Of a stretch of DNA of 64,000 bases, positions 48,626-62,266 are shown piece after piece. A program made the position numbers and the translations under genes. The stretch spans positions 65,443-129,442 of the forward strand of contig NW_019775974.1 in NCBI RefSeq assembly GCF_001039355.2, given 5' to 3'. This DNA comes from Lingula anatina. Lineage: Eukaryota > Brachiopoda > Lingulata > Lingulida > Lingulidae. The notes under the pieces are model-generated. The model had not been told where the DNA came from. It was given only the letters and a program-made list of their open reading frames with translations, and made no database searches. Positions within the stretch are counted from its first letter, which is position 1. Each line of letters starts with the position of its first letter.

Positions 48626-50730
48626 CTGCCTGTCTGTCTGTCTGTCTGTCTGTCTGCCTGTCCGTCTTCCTGTCTGTCTGTGATATATCTGTATCTATTC
48701 AACTCCTCCTTCCACCCCCCCCCCCCCCCCACACCCCCCACTCACCAGTTGGTCCATAGTCATTCTTGTGAAGCACTCCGCCATATGTTGGCTCCACATC
48801 CTCAGCGGCTATCTGGAATGGAGGCATCATCTTTAACTGTTGACTCATGTCAGCCACGTTAACCCTGGTGTTCAGGCTCCGCGGGCTGCCATAACGCTGC
48901 TTCTGCCTCTGCAATGTGGACCCTAAAAACAGTTATTTCATATAAAAATAAATGTGGAATATGAGTAATATAGTTGGTTTGTTAGTTTTATTCCCACATA
49001 TAATACAGTATATATATAGTGTATGGTAGATAGTTTCAGAGATGCTGGGCTCAATCTATCTCAATCTTCTTCATTTTTATATCCCTACATGCCTGCTTGT
49101 TATGTCAGAACTTGACTGGCATTTGATTAAAATTTACCACAACTATTACGTCTATTTGTTTTTAACTGCATCAGACATCTGTCTACAGCTTGAACCAAGA
49201 CATCTGGTTGGACAACTGTGCATCTGTAATTAACATAGTTCAACAAGTCTCTTCATGTGGAGATTAAAAAATGAAGATGCTGGTACATCTCAGCTCTGAG
49301 GCTCATAAATAATTATACTTATATCATATGTTGTTTTTATACCATACCATATCATATCATATATGTTTTATTCATATATGTAACATGATGCTCTAAAATA
49401 ACAGGGGCGTAACCAGACCTTTAAAAATTGTACGCACAGATTTTTAAAATTCCCAGCAAAATGTAGACTAACGCAAGAGATGAAGGACAGCGTAATTACA
49501 GCATATGTACCACACATCGCAACTTAATTTCCATTAATAATAAAATCATCATTTAGTCAGAAATATTCTCGCAATTAAAAAAGAATCAGTATTCTTANAA
49601 AATAATATAATTCCTTTATTGGGGCTGGGGGGGGGGGGGTGAATATGTCTTAAGTCAATGGCACTTATATTGAACCTCACTGTGAACTCCATTGTGTGTA
49701 CATGCGTGCATTCATGTGTGCACGCATGCACATGCCACTGCATGTCTGACTTACCAAACTCCATGAAGGTGTAAGGTCTAACTGCTGCACTGACTTGCCT
49801 GCTGTCATACTGCTTTATAAACTCCTTCTCTACCTCCTCCAGGAAACAGAAACCAAGCACACTGGGGTAGGAGACATCAAGTACCGTCACCACACTGATG
49901 TTCTGAGGAGGAATGGTAATAAAACTGTAATAAAACACAAGGTTAGGATAAGCACAGCACAGTGGAATTGAAAGGACAAGTAAAATTTGAAGGTACCACG
50001 TACAATGTACCCTGTACATCTAAAGGGGTGGATCTAGAGATATTTTCTGACAGTCTTCCAAATTATCTTTGTTGATTCATCTTCCATTTTGACTGTCTTC
50101 CAACAGAAGAATTAAATCCCCATCAATGTAAACTTGAAAAAAATTTGACTGTCTTCTGGAAGGCCAAGAAGACAACCTCCAATCACCCCTGCATGTACAA
50201 CAGGTAATGCAGGTACTGAGTACCTTCTACATGTTTATGATGCACACTGTACCATAACAGTGCTTTGCCAGACCTCAACACTTTTTAAATGAAGTTCAAA
50301 CTGAACTTTTAACCTGATAAATGCATAAGGGTACAGGGGTCTAGGAAATAGAGATTGAGGAGAGGAAGGACAAAAACTGATTAACTTTGGACACGTCTCA
50401 ACCACCACGTACGCCCCCTACAATGTCCTCTCAATGTACCTACTAGTATACTGTACATGCATATACCAGTACTGTACGCCAATTATGATCCACTTAATAA
50501 TCTATCTGAGCATGATAAACAGAAAAAGATATAGCAATATGAATCACCTACTGTATCACATAGTCGTCACTTTGCAGGGTGCATCTGTCTGGTAGCTGAT
50601 GCAGTTTCTTTGAAATCAACTTCACGTAACGTTGTGCATGTTTTACATTTGACCTCTGACCATCAAAATCTGTCAACGCCACCAATGGCAATCCGTCGGA
50701 AGCTCGAAATATTGAAGCAAATAGCACCAT
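46409..50730 (-). CDS. SEC22A-like: SEC22A/C-like vesicle-trafficking protein, complete
   Basis: Six reverse-strand exons join in frame: 50730-50552, 49924-49755, 48922-48746, 48337-48204, 47542-47474 and 46609-46409, giving 930 nt and 309 residues. All boundaries are GT-AG with matching phases. Residues 1-120 form a longin domain (SDGLPLVALTDFD, LPDRCTL, VLGFCFLEEVEKEFIKQY, VRPYTFMEFG). KQRYGSPRSLNTRVNVADM follows. The C-terminal half has about four membrane segments (LGWLGKLSAMLNVICAVLNL; FVYGAAFMLTSLFCIYQIFL; then two in exon 6) and ends in VPDYHV, like the PDYDV end of vertebrate SEC22A. Family members act in ER-Golgi transport; SEC22A/C differ from SEC22B by these extra membrane spans. 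Two splice sites (exon 4 donor, exon 6 acceptor) lie inside minisatellites. The gene is head-to-head with CFAP221. Confidence 0.95.
46589..46783. repeat. 39-bp x5 minisatellite spanning SEC22 exon 6 acceptor
   Basis: The unit gtgggtatacagcaggaata plus tctgaaatatggaggaata repeats five times. On the reverse strand every unit contains tatttcag|ATATTCCTG, i.e. the acceptor and the first bases of exon 6. The real exon edge is at 46609, and four copies lie upstream at 39-base steps. In the exon 6 frame each unit reads IFLLYTHYSSIFQ with no stop. Confidence 0.97.
47945..48235. repeat. About 58-68-bp x5 minisatellite spanning SEC22 exon 4 donor
   Basis: The block ctgccacctacatctacatg gatgtgaccat plus a variable ttgtgttgtgttgtatatat stretch repeats about five times. 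On the reverse strand each block contains the end of exon 4 (HIHVD) and the donor GTAGGT. The donor used by the reconstructed gene is after 48204; the others are in the intron. The first unit has GCAGGT instead. Confidence 0.93.
48590..48680. repeat. (CTGT)n/(CT)n microsatellite
   Basis: Alternating ctgt and ct runs in SEC22 intron 3. Confidence 0.95.
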
Positions 50731-51432
50731 CTTGAAAAAGCTTTCTTCTTCTTCTTCTAGGGCAAAACCGCCCGCATACCTTATCTCTTCATCTGCATTA
50801 TTAAAATGCTACAGTGTAATTTCAACACCTGGTAAAGTCAATCGAGTACAAAGACGAAATAAAATGCCTTTAAAGAAGTGCTTGCAACAATATTAAGTAA
50901 TACAAGCCCCTATCAAGCTTCTGTGGGTCACCACAAACACACCATGATGTCACCAATTTGACATTCTTTAAAGTGAATCTCATGAACTTATTTACAATGC
51001 AACGTGTCACTAAAACTTGTTTTGGAGAGATGCCGTTTCACACCTCCAGCACAAAAGAAGTCGTAATTTCCGCTTCCGCTTGGTTTCCTTGGTGATTGTA
51101 TTTGAAAGTAGTGCGTGGTTGTTTCTCTTTAACATTGCGCCTTACTACTTTTCATTCATTTCATATTCACTGTTTCTTCATTTTAATACAACATAATGAA
51201 ATTAGCTTTTTCAGTAGTAAGTTTGTATCACAACTGTTGATCTTATTTTTTATATCTGCCAAAATCGGTAGACTATTTATTTTTGCTCAGATATACCTTC
51301 AGCTATGTTCTAAGGCAAATTCCCAAACAAGATGGCGGACTATGGTTACCGTCGAAAGAAAATTCAAAAGTTTCGGATAGATTAATGTTGAACTTAAATC
51401 GGTGATAAATTAATTAACCAACAAAATTGATC
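50731..51432. promoter_or_regulatory. Shared promoter region between SEC22 and CFAP221
   Basis: About 700 bases separate the two divergent start codons. Visible sites: paired ETS-type motifs (ttccgcttccgc, about 51068-51079), a YY1-type site (caagatggcggac, about 51328-51340), and gtttccttggtgat (51083-51096), which matches the RFX X-box pattern RYYNYY-N2-RRNRAC with one mismatch in the last base. An X-box would suit a ciliary gene. No TATA box is evident. Binding is inferred only from the motifs. Confidence 0.6.
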
Positions 51433-54400
51433 ATGGCCGCCACACAGCCCATGACGAGAACTTTTGGCATAAATGGAACAAGAACAACAGGGAAACTGCT
51501 GGATTTGCAACTGGTGGAACCTTCGAAGCCGATCAAAGTTCCAAATCATTTATTGGATTCAAGTAAGTGCGCCTCAAATTTTGTCTGGTTCTATTCAAGA
51601 AAGTTCAAATATGCAACCAAGGGACACTTAAAGTAAATTTCGTGCTTTTTTGCTTGAATAGTGCATAGCAACTTTGACTTACCACCTGGTGTTATGTATT
51701 TTTGGGGTGGAGGGGGAGGGGGTCGCAGTGCATTGATTTTATCATTGATCATTCGAGGTGACAGGTGCAGCCTCCTCTTAATGTGTTGTAGCTTTGTTTC
51801 AACAGAACAACATATGCTGACCAAGGTGTATTAGATGTTTTAACACATGTCATTTATACCAAGTCGTTGAACTTTCTAAGTAATTGTGCCAGTACATCTA
51901 AGTGAAAAGAAGGCCCTAAACTCATGTTTGCTCACTGTGCTTTGATGATATATATGTGTGTACTGTATGGTAGGTATTGACCTAGAAAGACACATGACGC
52001 TTGCCTTAATTATCAAGTTAAACCCAGTAAATAAAAGTTTTACATTGATAATCACCCAAACACCAACTCCAGATTGATAAAAAATGAATGTTTAAGAAAT
52101 CAGTGCCATTAAAGGGAAAATAGAAACAATTTTAAACTATTATATAACCTACATTACAGAGATCTATGCCAAGGTGGGTCAGTTTTACACTAGTATATAA
52201 CCTACATTACAGAGATCTATGCCAAGGTGGGTCAGAACCTAGTGGTGCAGGCCACGCCCTCTATCATCTACTATGGTGGCTTTGAGCTGGGCAAGGTACA
52301 CAAGGTGGAGCTCCACATAGGTAATGTGGACACAGAGGTGATCAGGATGCACGTCATTCCACCACAAACCAAGTACTTTGATATCAAGTATAAAAAACAG
52401 GTGAGAACAGCTTCATATGATGCAGAATGTACTACTAGTAATTTAAAAGCATTTATTGGTTCATTTTCTCTGAAACCAGTCTTTACTGTGATATGAGAAT
52501 GTTAATTTATAAAATAAAGGGGTGATACTTAGCCCACCTGGAAAATTGTAAAACCCCAAACCCCAGGTTATTTCCAATCCATAGACAAATAATTGACAGA
52601 GCTAGGTTTTTGGTGGGATATTCCACTACCTGGCCCTACCTCTCTCCTTGATATCTTCTCCCTTTCTTGAAAATGGATGAAGAGAGTCCTCATAAACTGC
52701 AGATGAAAGTCCTCTGGATTTATTTGGAAACCTGGATATTTTCGTGTTATATTTAGTTCCCTGATATACCATTTAGAATGGTGCTTGCATTTCCAGCTTT
52801 TTTAGCAGGTCCACTTTTATGTATAAAAAACTAAGCAAATATACGTCATGCAACAATTGATATATTGTGTTTCAGGAGCGTCTTGTACCAGGGATGACAC
52901 TAGACTGTGTGGTGGAGTTTATTCCTGATGAGTGGAGGTATTACTATGACTGCATCAGGATTAACTGCAAGGTAAACTGTCAATAAAAGCCTTGGTGTAA
53001 GTTTTATGTAACGGATTAACTTCTGGGTTTTTATATAATTTTGATAGCACACAGCTTTGAAAGAAAGGTGAGTTTAATAACATGCATCCTTAATATTATC
53101 ATTTGTTGCTCATATTCATATGTAAGTGGTCAAATGTAGAAAAATGTCATGGAGAATCCAGGAAAAATGACACCTACTTGTTCTTATGATATTGTAAGAA
53201 GTTGAGCACTGCCCCTTTATTAAGTGGCCATTGGATAATTGGGATATTACTGATACGGTTGTATTTCTGTCCTCCAGAATGAGGAGAACCTGGTGATCCC
53301 TATCCACGCGTATCCTGTGATGAACACAGCCTCTTTTCCAACCCACGTAGATTTCCCCTCAGTTCCTATAGGACAGCAGTAAGTATTGGCTCCTGTAGGG
53401 AAATAGAGAGTTTGGATAGAACCAACTCCACAGTATAATAAACTGTATTGTTTTATGTTAGTTATTACTTTGGTCTGTTTTGTATATGATTGAATGATGT
53501 TCACCTGAACTCCTTTTTTTTCTACAATCTGTGTTCTTGTGCATAGTATCGATCGAAAAAATATCAGTGAAAATGATTTAATATTTATAAATATAAAGAT
53601 ACAAATGAGGTAAATGCTGTTACAAATCCTCATTATATTTATATATATATTTAAATTAATATAATATTATATTTGGTCTGCTTTCTAGATTTAGCAAGAC
53701 CATTCCATTAAAGTGCGATGCGCCCATTGATTTTGAATTTCAACTGAGCTTCCTGCAGCCTCACCCAACTTTTACAGTGGAGCCTATGTCAGGTGAGTTG
53801 ATGTCCAAAACTCTGTCACAGCTAACACAGTGACACAAATCACAACTCTGTCACAGCCAACACATCTTTATATTGGAGGTTGCATCAGATATCTTATGAA
53901 TGGAAGATATTGATGGGTACCCATATTATATGAATTTTTAAATTGTCACTGAGATGTTCTTGAGAAATGAGCAAATAAATTTTCCTGTCATCAGCTCTCA
54001 TATACTTGATGTTTTAATAAGAATCCCATCATTCCAGGCATGGTTCCAGCCAATGGTGAGGTAGAGATCACAGTGACCTTTGCCCCCACGGAGTTTCTGA
54101 CAGCCCACATGAAGCTGCAACTGGTGATCTCTCAGTTCAACTCCAAGCCACTGGTCTGTACCTTCACTGGTACCTCTAAACCAGGCCTGGCCAAGTGAGT
54201 ACAGATCTTACTTATAGAATTGGACTATTGCTATTCACATCGCAGTGCTGAGTCTTATGTTATGCCAGTTTGAGTAGAGAAGCAGAAATTAGNTATATGA
54301 ATTTTTAAATTGTCACTGAGATGTTCTTGAGAAATGAGCAAATAAATTTTCCTGTCATCAGCTCTCATATACTTGATGTTTTAATAAGAATCCCATCATT

Positions 54401-57400
54401 CCAGGCATGGTTCCAGCCAATGGTGAGGTAGAGATCACAGTGACCTTTGCCCCCACGGAGTTTCTGACAGCCCACATGAAGCTGCAACTGGTGATCTCTC
54501 AGTTCAACTCCAAGCCACTGGTCTGTACCTTCACTGGTACCTCTAAACCAGGCCTGGCCAAGTGAGTACAGATCTTACTTATAGAATTGGACTATTGCTA
54601 TTCACATCGCAGTGCTGAGTCTTATGTTATGCCAGTTTGAATAGAGAAGCAGAAATTAGAAGTTTAAACTATGAAAGCAGCACCCTTTATTGATCTTGAT
54701 GTAGAAGGTCTGTAAAATATAAAAACACAGACAAATTTCCATAGCAATATGATGCCAGGTAGTGTGGACACGTGGAAGCCTTTCTTACAGTCAGATTTCA
54801 TGGCATCCCATGTGTAGTCTTATGTACACTCTTTTACAGGGAAAGAACAGAAATGAAGCAGGATTTGGAAGAACCAGAAATGAATGGAATGCTGGACCCC
54901 AGATCTCTAACCCCTGTAGATAGGGCGCGCTCAAGGAGAGAGAAAACCAAGACAAGCCGGTCCAAACCTTCCACGTCGAGAACGCTAGGCCCACCTCAGC
55001 CAAAGGTTTGTACTTGTTACTGCCCTAGAATCACTGTGGGAGATATATCAGCAGTATGCTGACACTTATTTTGACAAATTTGAAGGTAGAGTTTGCAAGA
55101 TACATGTTGTATCAGTTATATAGGCTAGAAATAGACTAGAAGGATGTAGAGGTGGCAACCAGCAATGTTTACAAGACAAGGTGGGCCCTGTGCCTGTGTT
55201 TTATAAATATCAAGGGGAATTAACTTACAGCAATGTTTACAAGACAGGGCGGGCCCTGTGCCTGTGTTTTATAAATATCAAGGGGAATTAACTTACAGCA
55301 ATGTTTACAAGACAGGTGGGCCCTGTGCCTGTGTTTTATAAATATCAAGGGGAATTAACTTACAGCAATGTTTACAAGACAGGGCGGGCCCTGTGCCTGT
55401 GTTTTATAAATATCAAGGGGAATTAACTTACAGCAATGTTTACAAGACAGGTGGGCCCTGTGCCTGTGTTTTATAAATATCAAGGGGAATTAACTTCATT
55501 ACCCACCTAGCAGAGATTACACTATAGTGATAATGCCAGGTTATGACATTTTTATATGGTTTAAAAATTTATTATTCCCAGGAGGTTGAGAGGGATGGTA
55601 TCCGTTTTCCGCCCGGTCTGGACACGCCGTACGCCATTGCTCAGGTCCTCAACCAGCAGGCAGGAAAACTGAGGGTCAAGGACCTCAGAGACGCTATTGA
55701 GGCTGCCAAGGAGAGCTCAGCGCCATCTAGTAGACAAATGAAGGTGTGTTTGATAGAAGCAGGTGCACTGGCATGTGTGAAATAATGAACATGTGTCCAT
55801 AAGGCTGATGTAGCTATCAGATATAACTAAGTCAAGAACTTACATAGTTTGTCAAATATTTTCTTTATATATATATATCATTAATAGTCATAGCAGTGAT
55901 CATGTAATAAATCACAATATAGTCTTTGTAAGACTTAAATGTACTTTATAAATAACAAAGCTAAGATTAGACTCTAAAATAGACTCTCCTTCTCACATAG
56001 TTTGTATAATGAAATACAAAATGCCATTAAGATTCGCAAATTGCCCCTGAAAGGCAGAATACCTGTTAAACAATATACAAAACTGAGATTAAACTCCACA
56101 TAAAGTAGCATTTGTAAAAAAAAAAAAAAAGTGTACAGAATACCGCCCAACCTCCCTATTACACCCCATGTGTCCACTGTTGTCTCCAGGAAGCAGTATT
56201 TGAGCAGGCAGTGAGGAAGAATGTTTACGAGGAGCGCCAGAACCAGCTGAGATGGCAGGTCAAAGTGGGAGATGACCCCATTCCTAACAAAAGGAAAGTG
56301 AATGTGCTGGGAGCCAGGGAGGAGGCCTGGAAAATATACAAGGTGAAACAGATAAATACTGGATGATTGTTTAACAATATTACTATTTAAATTTGTTATT
56401 AAAAGACATCAGGTTTTAAAACTTCCAGGTAATAAAATAACCGAGATCAGTAACTGTTCTTTTATAGAATACCAGACTTGATTTTTTTTATATTTAGAAT
56501 TTTCATGAAATATATGCCATGCCATTGCTGTTGTTCTAGATGCAGCGAGGTGATCCCTTACCTGTTGAGGAATACAACAGAACATGTACACAGTGTACCT
56601 TCAGAAGAACAGTCAGGTATTACACTCAGGTAAACAATTTGGACATCATATTCTAAAGAAATGTAGCCCCACTAGTCACAAGTTAGGTCAAGGGTCATCT
56701 GGGATTATTAGCTAACAGGGATCCCATGCTTAGTAGCTGTCCTGGGACCCATCGTAGAAAAAAAGTGAAGCCATATTAAATATTTGGCAGTGCTTTTAGA
56801 ATTTGTTCCCTGCTTTGATTATATTACATAGAATTAAAAACTTAAAATTGAAATAAAATGTTTGTACAGCTCCTAAATTTGCTGCAAGAGCTGCTAATGG
56901 ATAATATACTTGTAGTGATGATGGCTTACAATGATCATTATTATTTCAGTTGGGTAAAGAAGACGTCAAGTTTGACACATTTGTCAACAACCCCTGGGCT
57001 GTCAGGCAAGCTGCACTGGATAAATTTGCTCAAGCTGCAAGAACCGTAAGTGGATTTGTTGAAATGTGAAACTATTGTGTGGATAAAGGCAGTATCCTGG
57101 GATTTTCTCCATTATTTAGACACATGTATGTAGTGTTTAAATTTAAATTTACTGCTGCAGTATTGCATATCATTAGTACTGAATGTCCTTGTAAGATTTG
57201 TTAGTGCTGAGAGGTTCCTTAGGGAAAGTGCTCACATCCACACGGGGGTGATGCCTGTCATACTGTAGAAGCTGTTAGGATAACATTTGCCTTGATGATT
57301 TCTCTTTGTGGTTTTTCACTTGAATTGTAAAAAAATGTATAGATTGAAAGAAAAAGAGATCATCAGTGTAGTCTCTCTCCCTCTTTCTCCCAGAAAATAT

Positions 57401-60400
57401 AAAGATGGAAGTTTTTCTTTTATTCCAGGTGTTGGTCAGATGCAGAGCTGATAATAAAATCCGAGGTCTAAAAACCATGGTCTTGGACTGGGGAAAGAAG
57501 AAAGAGAAGAAAGCAAACTCAGGTGAAAATACTAGTACTCAGAAAATATTTGAGCAGACACTAACGTGTCATCTGCCTGTGTGTGTCTCAGGAGAGGAGA
57601 TATGCTGCATGCTTGTATTACATTTACTTCTTGTTTAATACAGATTGAGTGAGTATCATTAACTCTGTTCACATTTAAATGTGTCATGTAATGATGTGTT
57701 GCCTAGGTGATGGAGATGAGGATGAGGAAGAGGAAGAAGAGGAGGAAGAGAGTCAGACGGGACCAGAAATGTTACAGGAGACGCTGCACTCTGAGAAGAT
57801 TCACAGGCAGAATTTTCCTTACTATGTCCCTCCTGATATCAAAGATGATATGGTAACTGCTGTTATCCTTACTATGACCCTCCTGATATCAAAGATGATA
57901 TTATTTTTATTTCATTAGTTGATAACAGTGAGGTCATATTTGATATTTTGGCTGTGGTGAACTTACAGCAATGTTATCTTATAGAATTCTACATGACTGT
58001 CAGTTGACCATTTTGTTCCATATATATAGATATGAGTCATTTTACTTATCATGCATATTCATCATGTATTGGTAATAATAGTAGTATGTACTTGCATTTG
58101 TCTAGCATGATTTCAGCATTTGAACTGATCAATGATTAGAAAATGAAATTTTCAACTGACTATAGTATAAAGCAATGGGGAGTACTGTCAAAATGTCACC
58201 AACAAATATCATGTATATTGTTGAATTAATTAGACATAAATTAGAAATTATAATGTTTCTTTATAGTACTAAAGACTACAGCTCATTAATCTTCCTTGCT
58301 GTCTTCCAGGCTCCAGATGCTTTAGATTTTGTCCCTGTGGAGCAAACTGAAGTGGAGGTGAAGAAGAAAGTCCCCTATTACAATCTTAAGGTAAACATAT
58401 TATAATCTTAAGGTAAACACTCGCTCTAATGACTGTAAACCCTGAGGTATTGATCAAATAAGATGATGAATGTAACCTTAGGATGCATAGATATCCCCCT
58501 CCCCAAAATCTTCTTCATCAAGTGTGGAAATAAATGGGTTGATAAAATTATGTAGGGACATGAATTTATCATGATGTAAGTTTTATCAGCACTTCTATGT
58601 ACTATGTTCTTATTATGAAAAATATTGATATGAAATTAGCATATGAGCTATGACTAGTGCCTACTTCAAATCTGTGTGTTTATATGCTGCATCCTTTCAC
58701 ATATTATGTTGTTATCAATATCAGGTGCCTCAGCAGTACAGACTACAGGGATATAAACCACACAGTGTCCAGGCGGCGTCCAGTGGCTATGTCCACCCCA
58801 GACTGACCAGGCAGTTAAGGACGGGAGCTGAGGTAAGGAAAATATCAACACTTGCTGATGCCATCACAGACATGAAGCCAAAACTTAGCAGATATCCAGT
58901 GCCTGTCATTTGATCTCACTATTCAGAGGAGTAACTGTCAGTCTTATGATTTAAATAAAGAATTCATCAATTTTGCCTGACTTGATGCTGATTTTAGCCA
59001 GTCTTTCTGTCTGTTCATGTAAAATAGTTCCACCATGTTTGTGTTGTACTTGTAGATTAAACTGCGTAGTATTAAAGTATGTAAGGGAGCTTTCAGGGGT
59101 GACAGCCACCCCCAGTTGATTATCATCTCCATCTGTCAATTAATCTGTCAATCAGTAATGACCTCCACCCCTCACTGTAAACATGTGTCATTCTATCTCC
59201 AGGATGAGGTGATTAACATCCCGGTCTGTCAATTAACCTGTCAATCAGTAATGACCCCCACCCCTCACTGTAACATTTTTCACTCTATCTCCAGGATGAG
59301 GTGATCAACATCCCCGTCCCTGCCACCATGAAGCTTGCCACCAGCCATGAGGCAGAGAAGGAGGCGGAGACAGAGAGAGAGATAACAGCGGTAGAGGCAG
59401 ACCTAATGTTAGAAGATGTTCGAGGGGACGAGGCCATGTCTCCACAGCAAGAGCCAGTGACACTGAGGCCACCTGAGGCTCTGTTTAACCCTATAGAATA
59501 CNTTTTATTCCCTCAAATTGATAAAACAGACTGAAGTGTCGTTACAGACGATTGACGATGCGCTGAAATTGCGCAAATCGTCAAATTACGTAACGACCGA
59601 TCTACTTTAAGGTAAACACTCACTCTAATGACTGTAAACCCTGAGGTATTGATCAAATAAGATGATGAATGTAACCTTAGGATGCATAGATATCCCCCTC
59701 CCCAAAATCTTCTTCATCAAGTGTGGAAATAAATGGGTTGATAAAATTATGTAGGGACATGAATTTATCATGATGTAAGTTTTATCAGCACTTCTATGTA
59801 CTATGTTCTTATTATGAAAAATATTGATATGAAATTAGCATATGAGCTATGACTAGTGCCTACTTCAAATCTGTGTGTTTATATGCTGCATCCTTTCACA
59901 TATTATGTTGTTATCAATATCAGGTGCCTCAGCAGTACAGACTACAGGGATATAAACCACACAATATTCAGTTACTATATATTATGTTGTTATTATTGAT
60001 ATTAATCAGGTGCCTCAGCAGTACAGACTACAGGGATATAAACCACACAGTGTCCAGTTACTATATATTATGTTGTTATTATTAATATTCATCAGGTACC
60101 TCAGCAGTACAGACTACAGGGATATAAACCACACAGTGTCCAGGCGGCTTCCAGTGGCTATGTCCACCCCAGACTGACCAGGCAGTTAAGGACAGGAGCC
60201 GAGGTAAGGAAAATATCAACACTTGCTCACGCCATCACAGACATGAAGCCAAAACTTAGCAGATATCCAGTGCCTGTCATTTGATCTCACTATTCAGAGG
60301 AGTAACTGTCAGTCTGATGATTTAAATAAAGAATTCATCAATTTTGCCTGACTTGATGCTGATTTTAGCCAGTCTTTCTGCCTGTTCATGTAAAATAGTT

Positions 60401-62218
60401 CCACCGTGTTTATGTTGTACTTGTAGATTAAACTGCGTAGTATTAAAGTATGTAAGGGAGCTTTCAGGGGTGACAGCCACCCCCAGTTGATTATCATCTC
60501 CATCTGTCAATTAACCTGTCAATCAGTAATGACCTCCACCCCTCACTGTAAACATGTGTCATTCTGTCTCCAGGATGAGGTCATTAACATCCCGGTCTGT
60601 CAATTAACCTGTCAGTCAGTAATGACCCCCACCCCTCACTGTAACATTTTTCACTCTCTCTCCAGGATGAGGTGATCAACATCCCCGTCCCTGCCACCAT
60701 GAAGCTTGACACCAGTCATGAGGCAGAGAAGGAGGCGGAGACAGAGAGAGAGATAACAGCGATAGAGGCAGACCTAATGTTAGAAGATGTTCGAGGGGAC
60801 GAGGCCATGTCTCCTCAGCAAGAGCCAGTGACACTGAGGCCACCTGAGGCTCTGTTTAACCCAATAGAATACCCACCACTACATATATTTGTAAGTACTG
60901 TCATGTTTATAATAACTACAGTAGTACTAAAGTGGTATTACCCCTCAATTTTGGCTGTCAAATATGTGCATATAGATAATAAAGTTACCATTGATCTCTG
61001 TTCCCCAGAACCCGGCCCCAGGACTACAGGTGTTCCAGACCCCTCTCCCATATGCTGAGGTGGACCAGGACTTCCACCTGTGTCCTCTACCCAGATACTA
61101 CAGGAATGATGAACACAATCCACACGCCACAACACAGAAGAAATACCTGGACAGGGAGGTGAGAGGCTGGCTTCACTGAATGGTGTTATTGATGGAGTTC
61201 ACTGTTTACATTTTCACTGGGTATTGTGGCCTACCAACTGACCAGTGCTGGTATTGAGGCCTACCACCTGACCAGTGCTGGTATTGTGGCCTACCAACTG
61301 ACCAGTGCTGGTATTGTGGCCTACCAACTGACCACTACTGGTATTGTGGCCTACCAACTGACCAGTACTGGTATTGTGGCCTACCAACTGACCAGTACTG
61401 GTATTGTGGCCTACCAACTGACCAGTGCTGGTATTGTGGCCTACCAACTGACCAGTGCTGGTATTGTGGCCTACCAACTGACCAGTGCTGGTATTGTGGC
61501 CTACCAACTGACCAGTGCTGGTATTGTGGCCTACCAACTGACCAGTGCTGGTATTCTCGGTGTAGCTGTAAAGTACCAATATCCTGTAGTCACTCCATTC
61601 ATTCATTCATTCATTCCAACAAGTTGATGTGTCTGCTTAATTACAAAACTACTTTTAATAAACTTTTTGTTGGATGGAAACTTTTTACAATGTACATTTT
61701 CTCTCACTGGAGATCTGAGTGTAGCTGTAATCTCTGCATGTGTCACTATTCTGTAATCACTTTATTGATTTATTTATTTATTCTAACAAACTGAGTTCAT
61801 CATTAAACTAGCATAAATATTTGTTGGACTGAAATATTTTTAAAGGTTATGCACAATTTTTTCTTTAAAGAACCGTTATTTGACATGACATCGTACATGA
61901 GAATTGAAAATCAAATGACAATTGAGAATTGAAATTGAAAATTACTGTATTACTGATTTAAAATATAAATAGAAATTTAGGCATATACCAGCTGCTTGTC
62001 TGTTATCTTGCAGGACATTGTTTAAGGAGCCATGGTATAGAATAATAACAAAAATAATAATAATAACAATGGCAGTGTTTATCAGCTGCTGATTTATTAC
62101 ATTGCAGGACATTATTAAAGGAGCCATGACATGGAAGAAGTTTCCATCCCAGGGTTTGACATCTTTGGCTAACACCCCAACTCTAACCAATGTCTGGGTC
62201 CCCAGATGGTGAGTTGTC

Positions 62219-62266
<48 letters not shown>

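Noticed and set aside
61214-61627. Open frames on both strands through the 30-bp repeats
   Set aside because: A 30-bp unit without stops stays open in any frame; no relation to CFAP221 exons and no splice sites.
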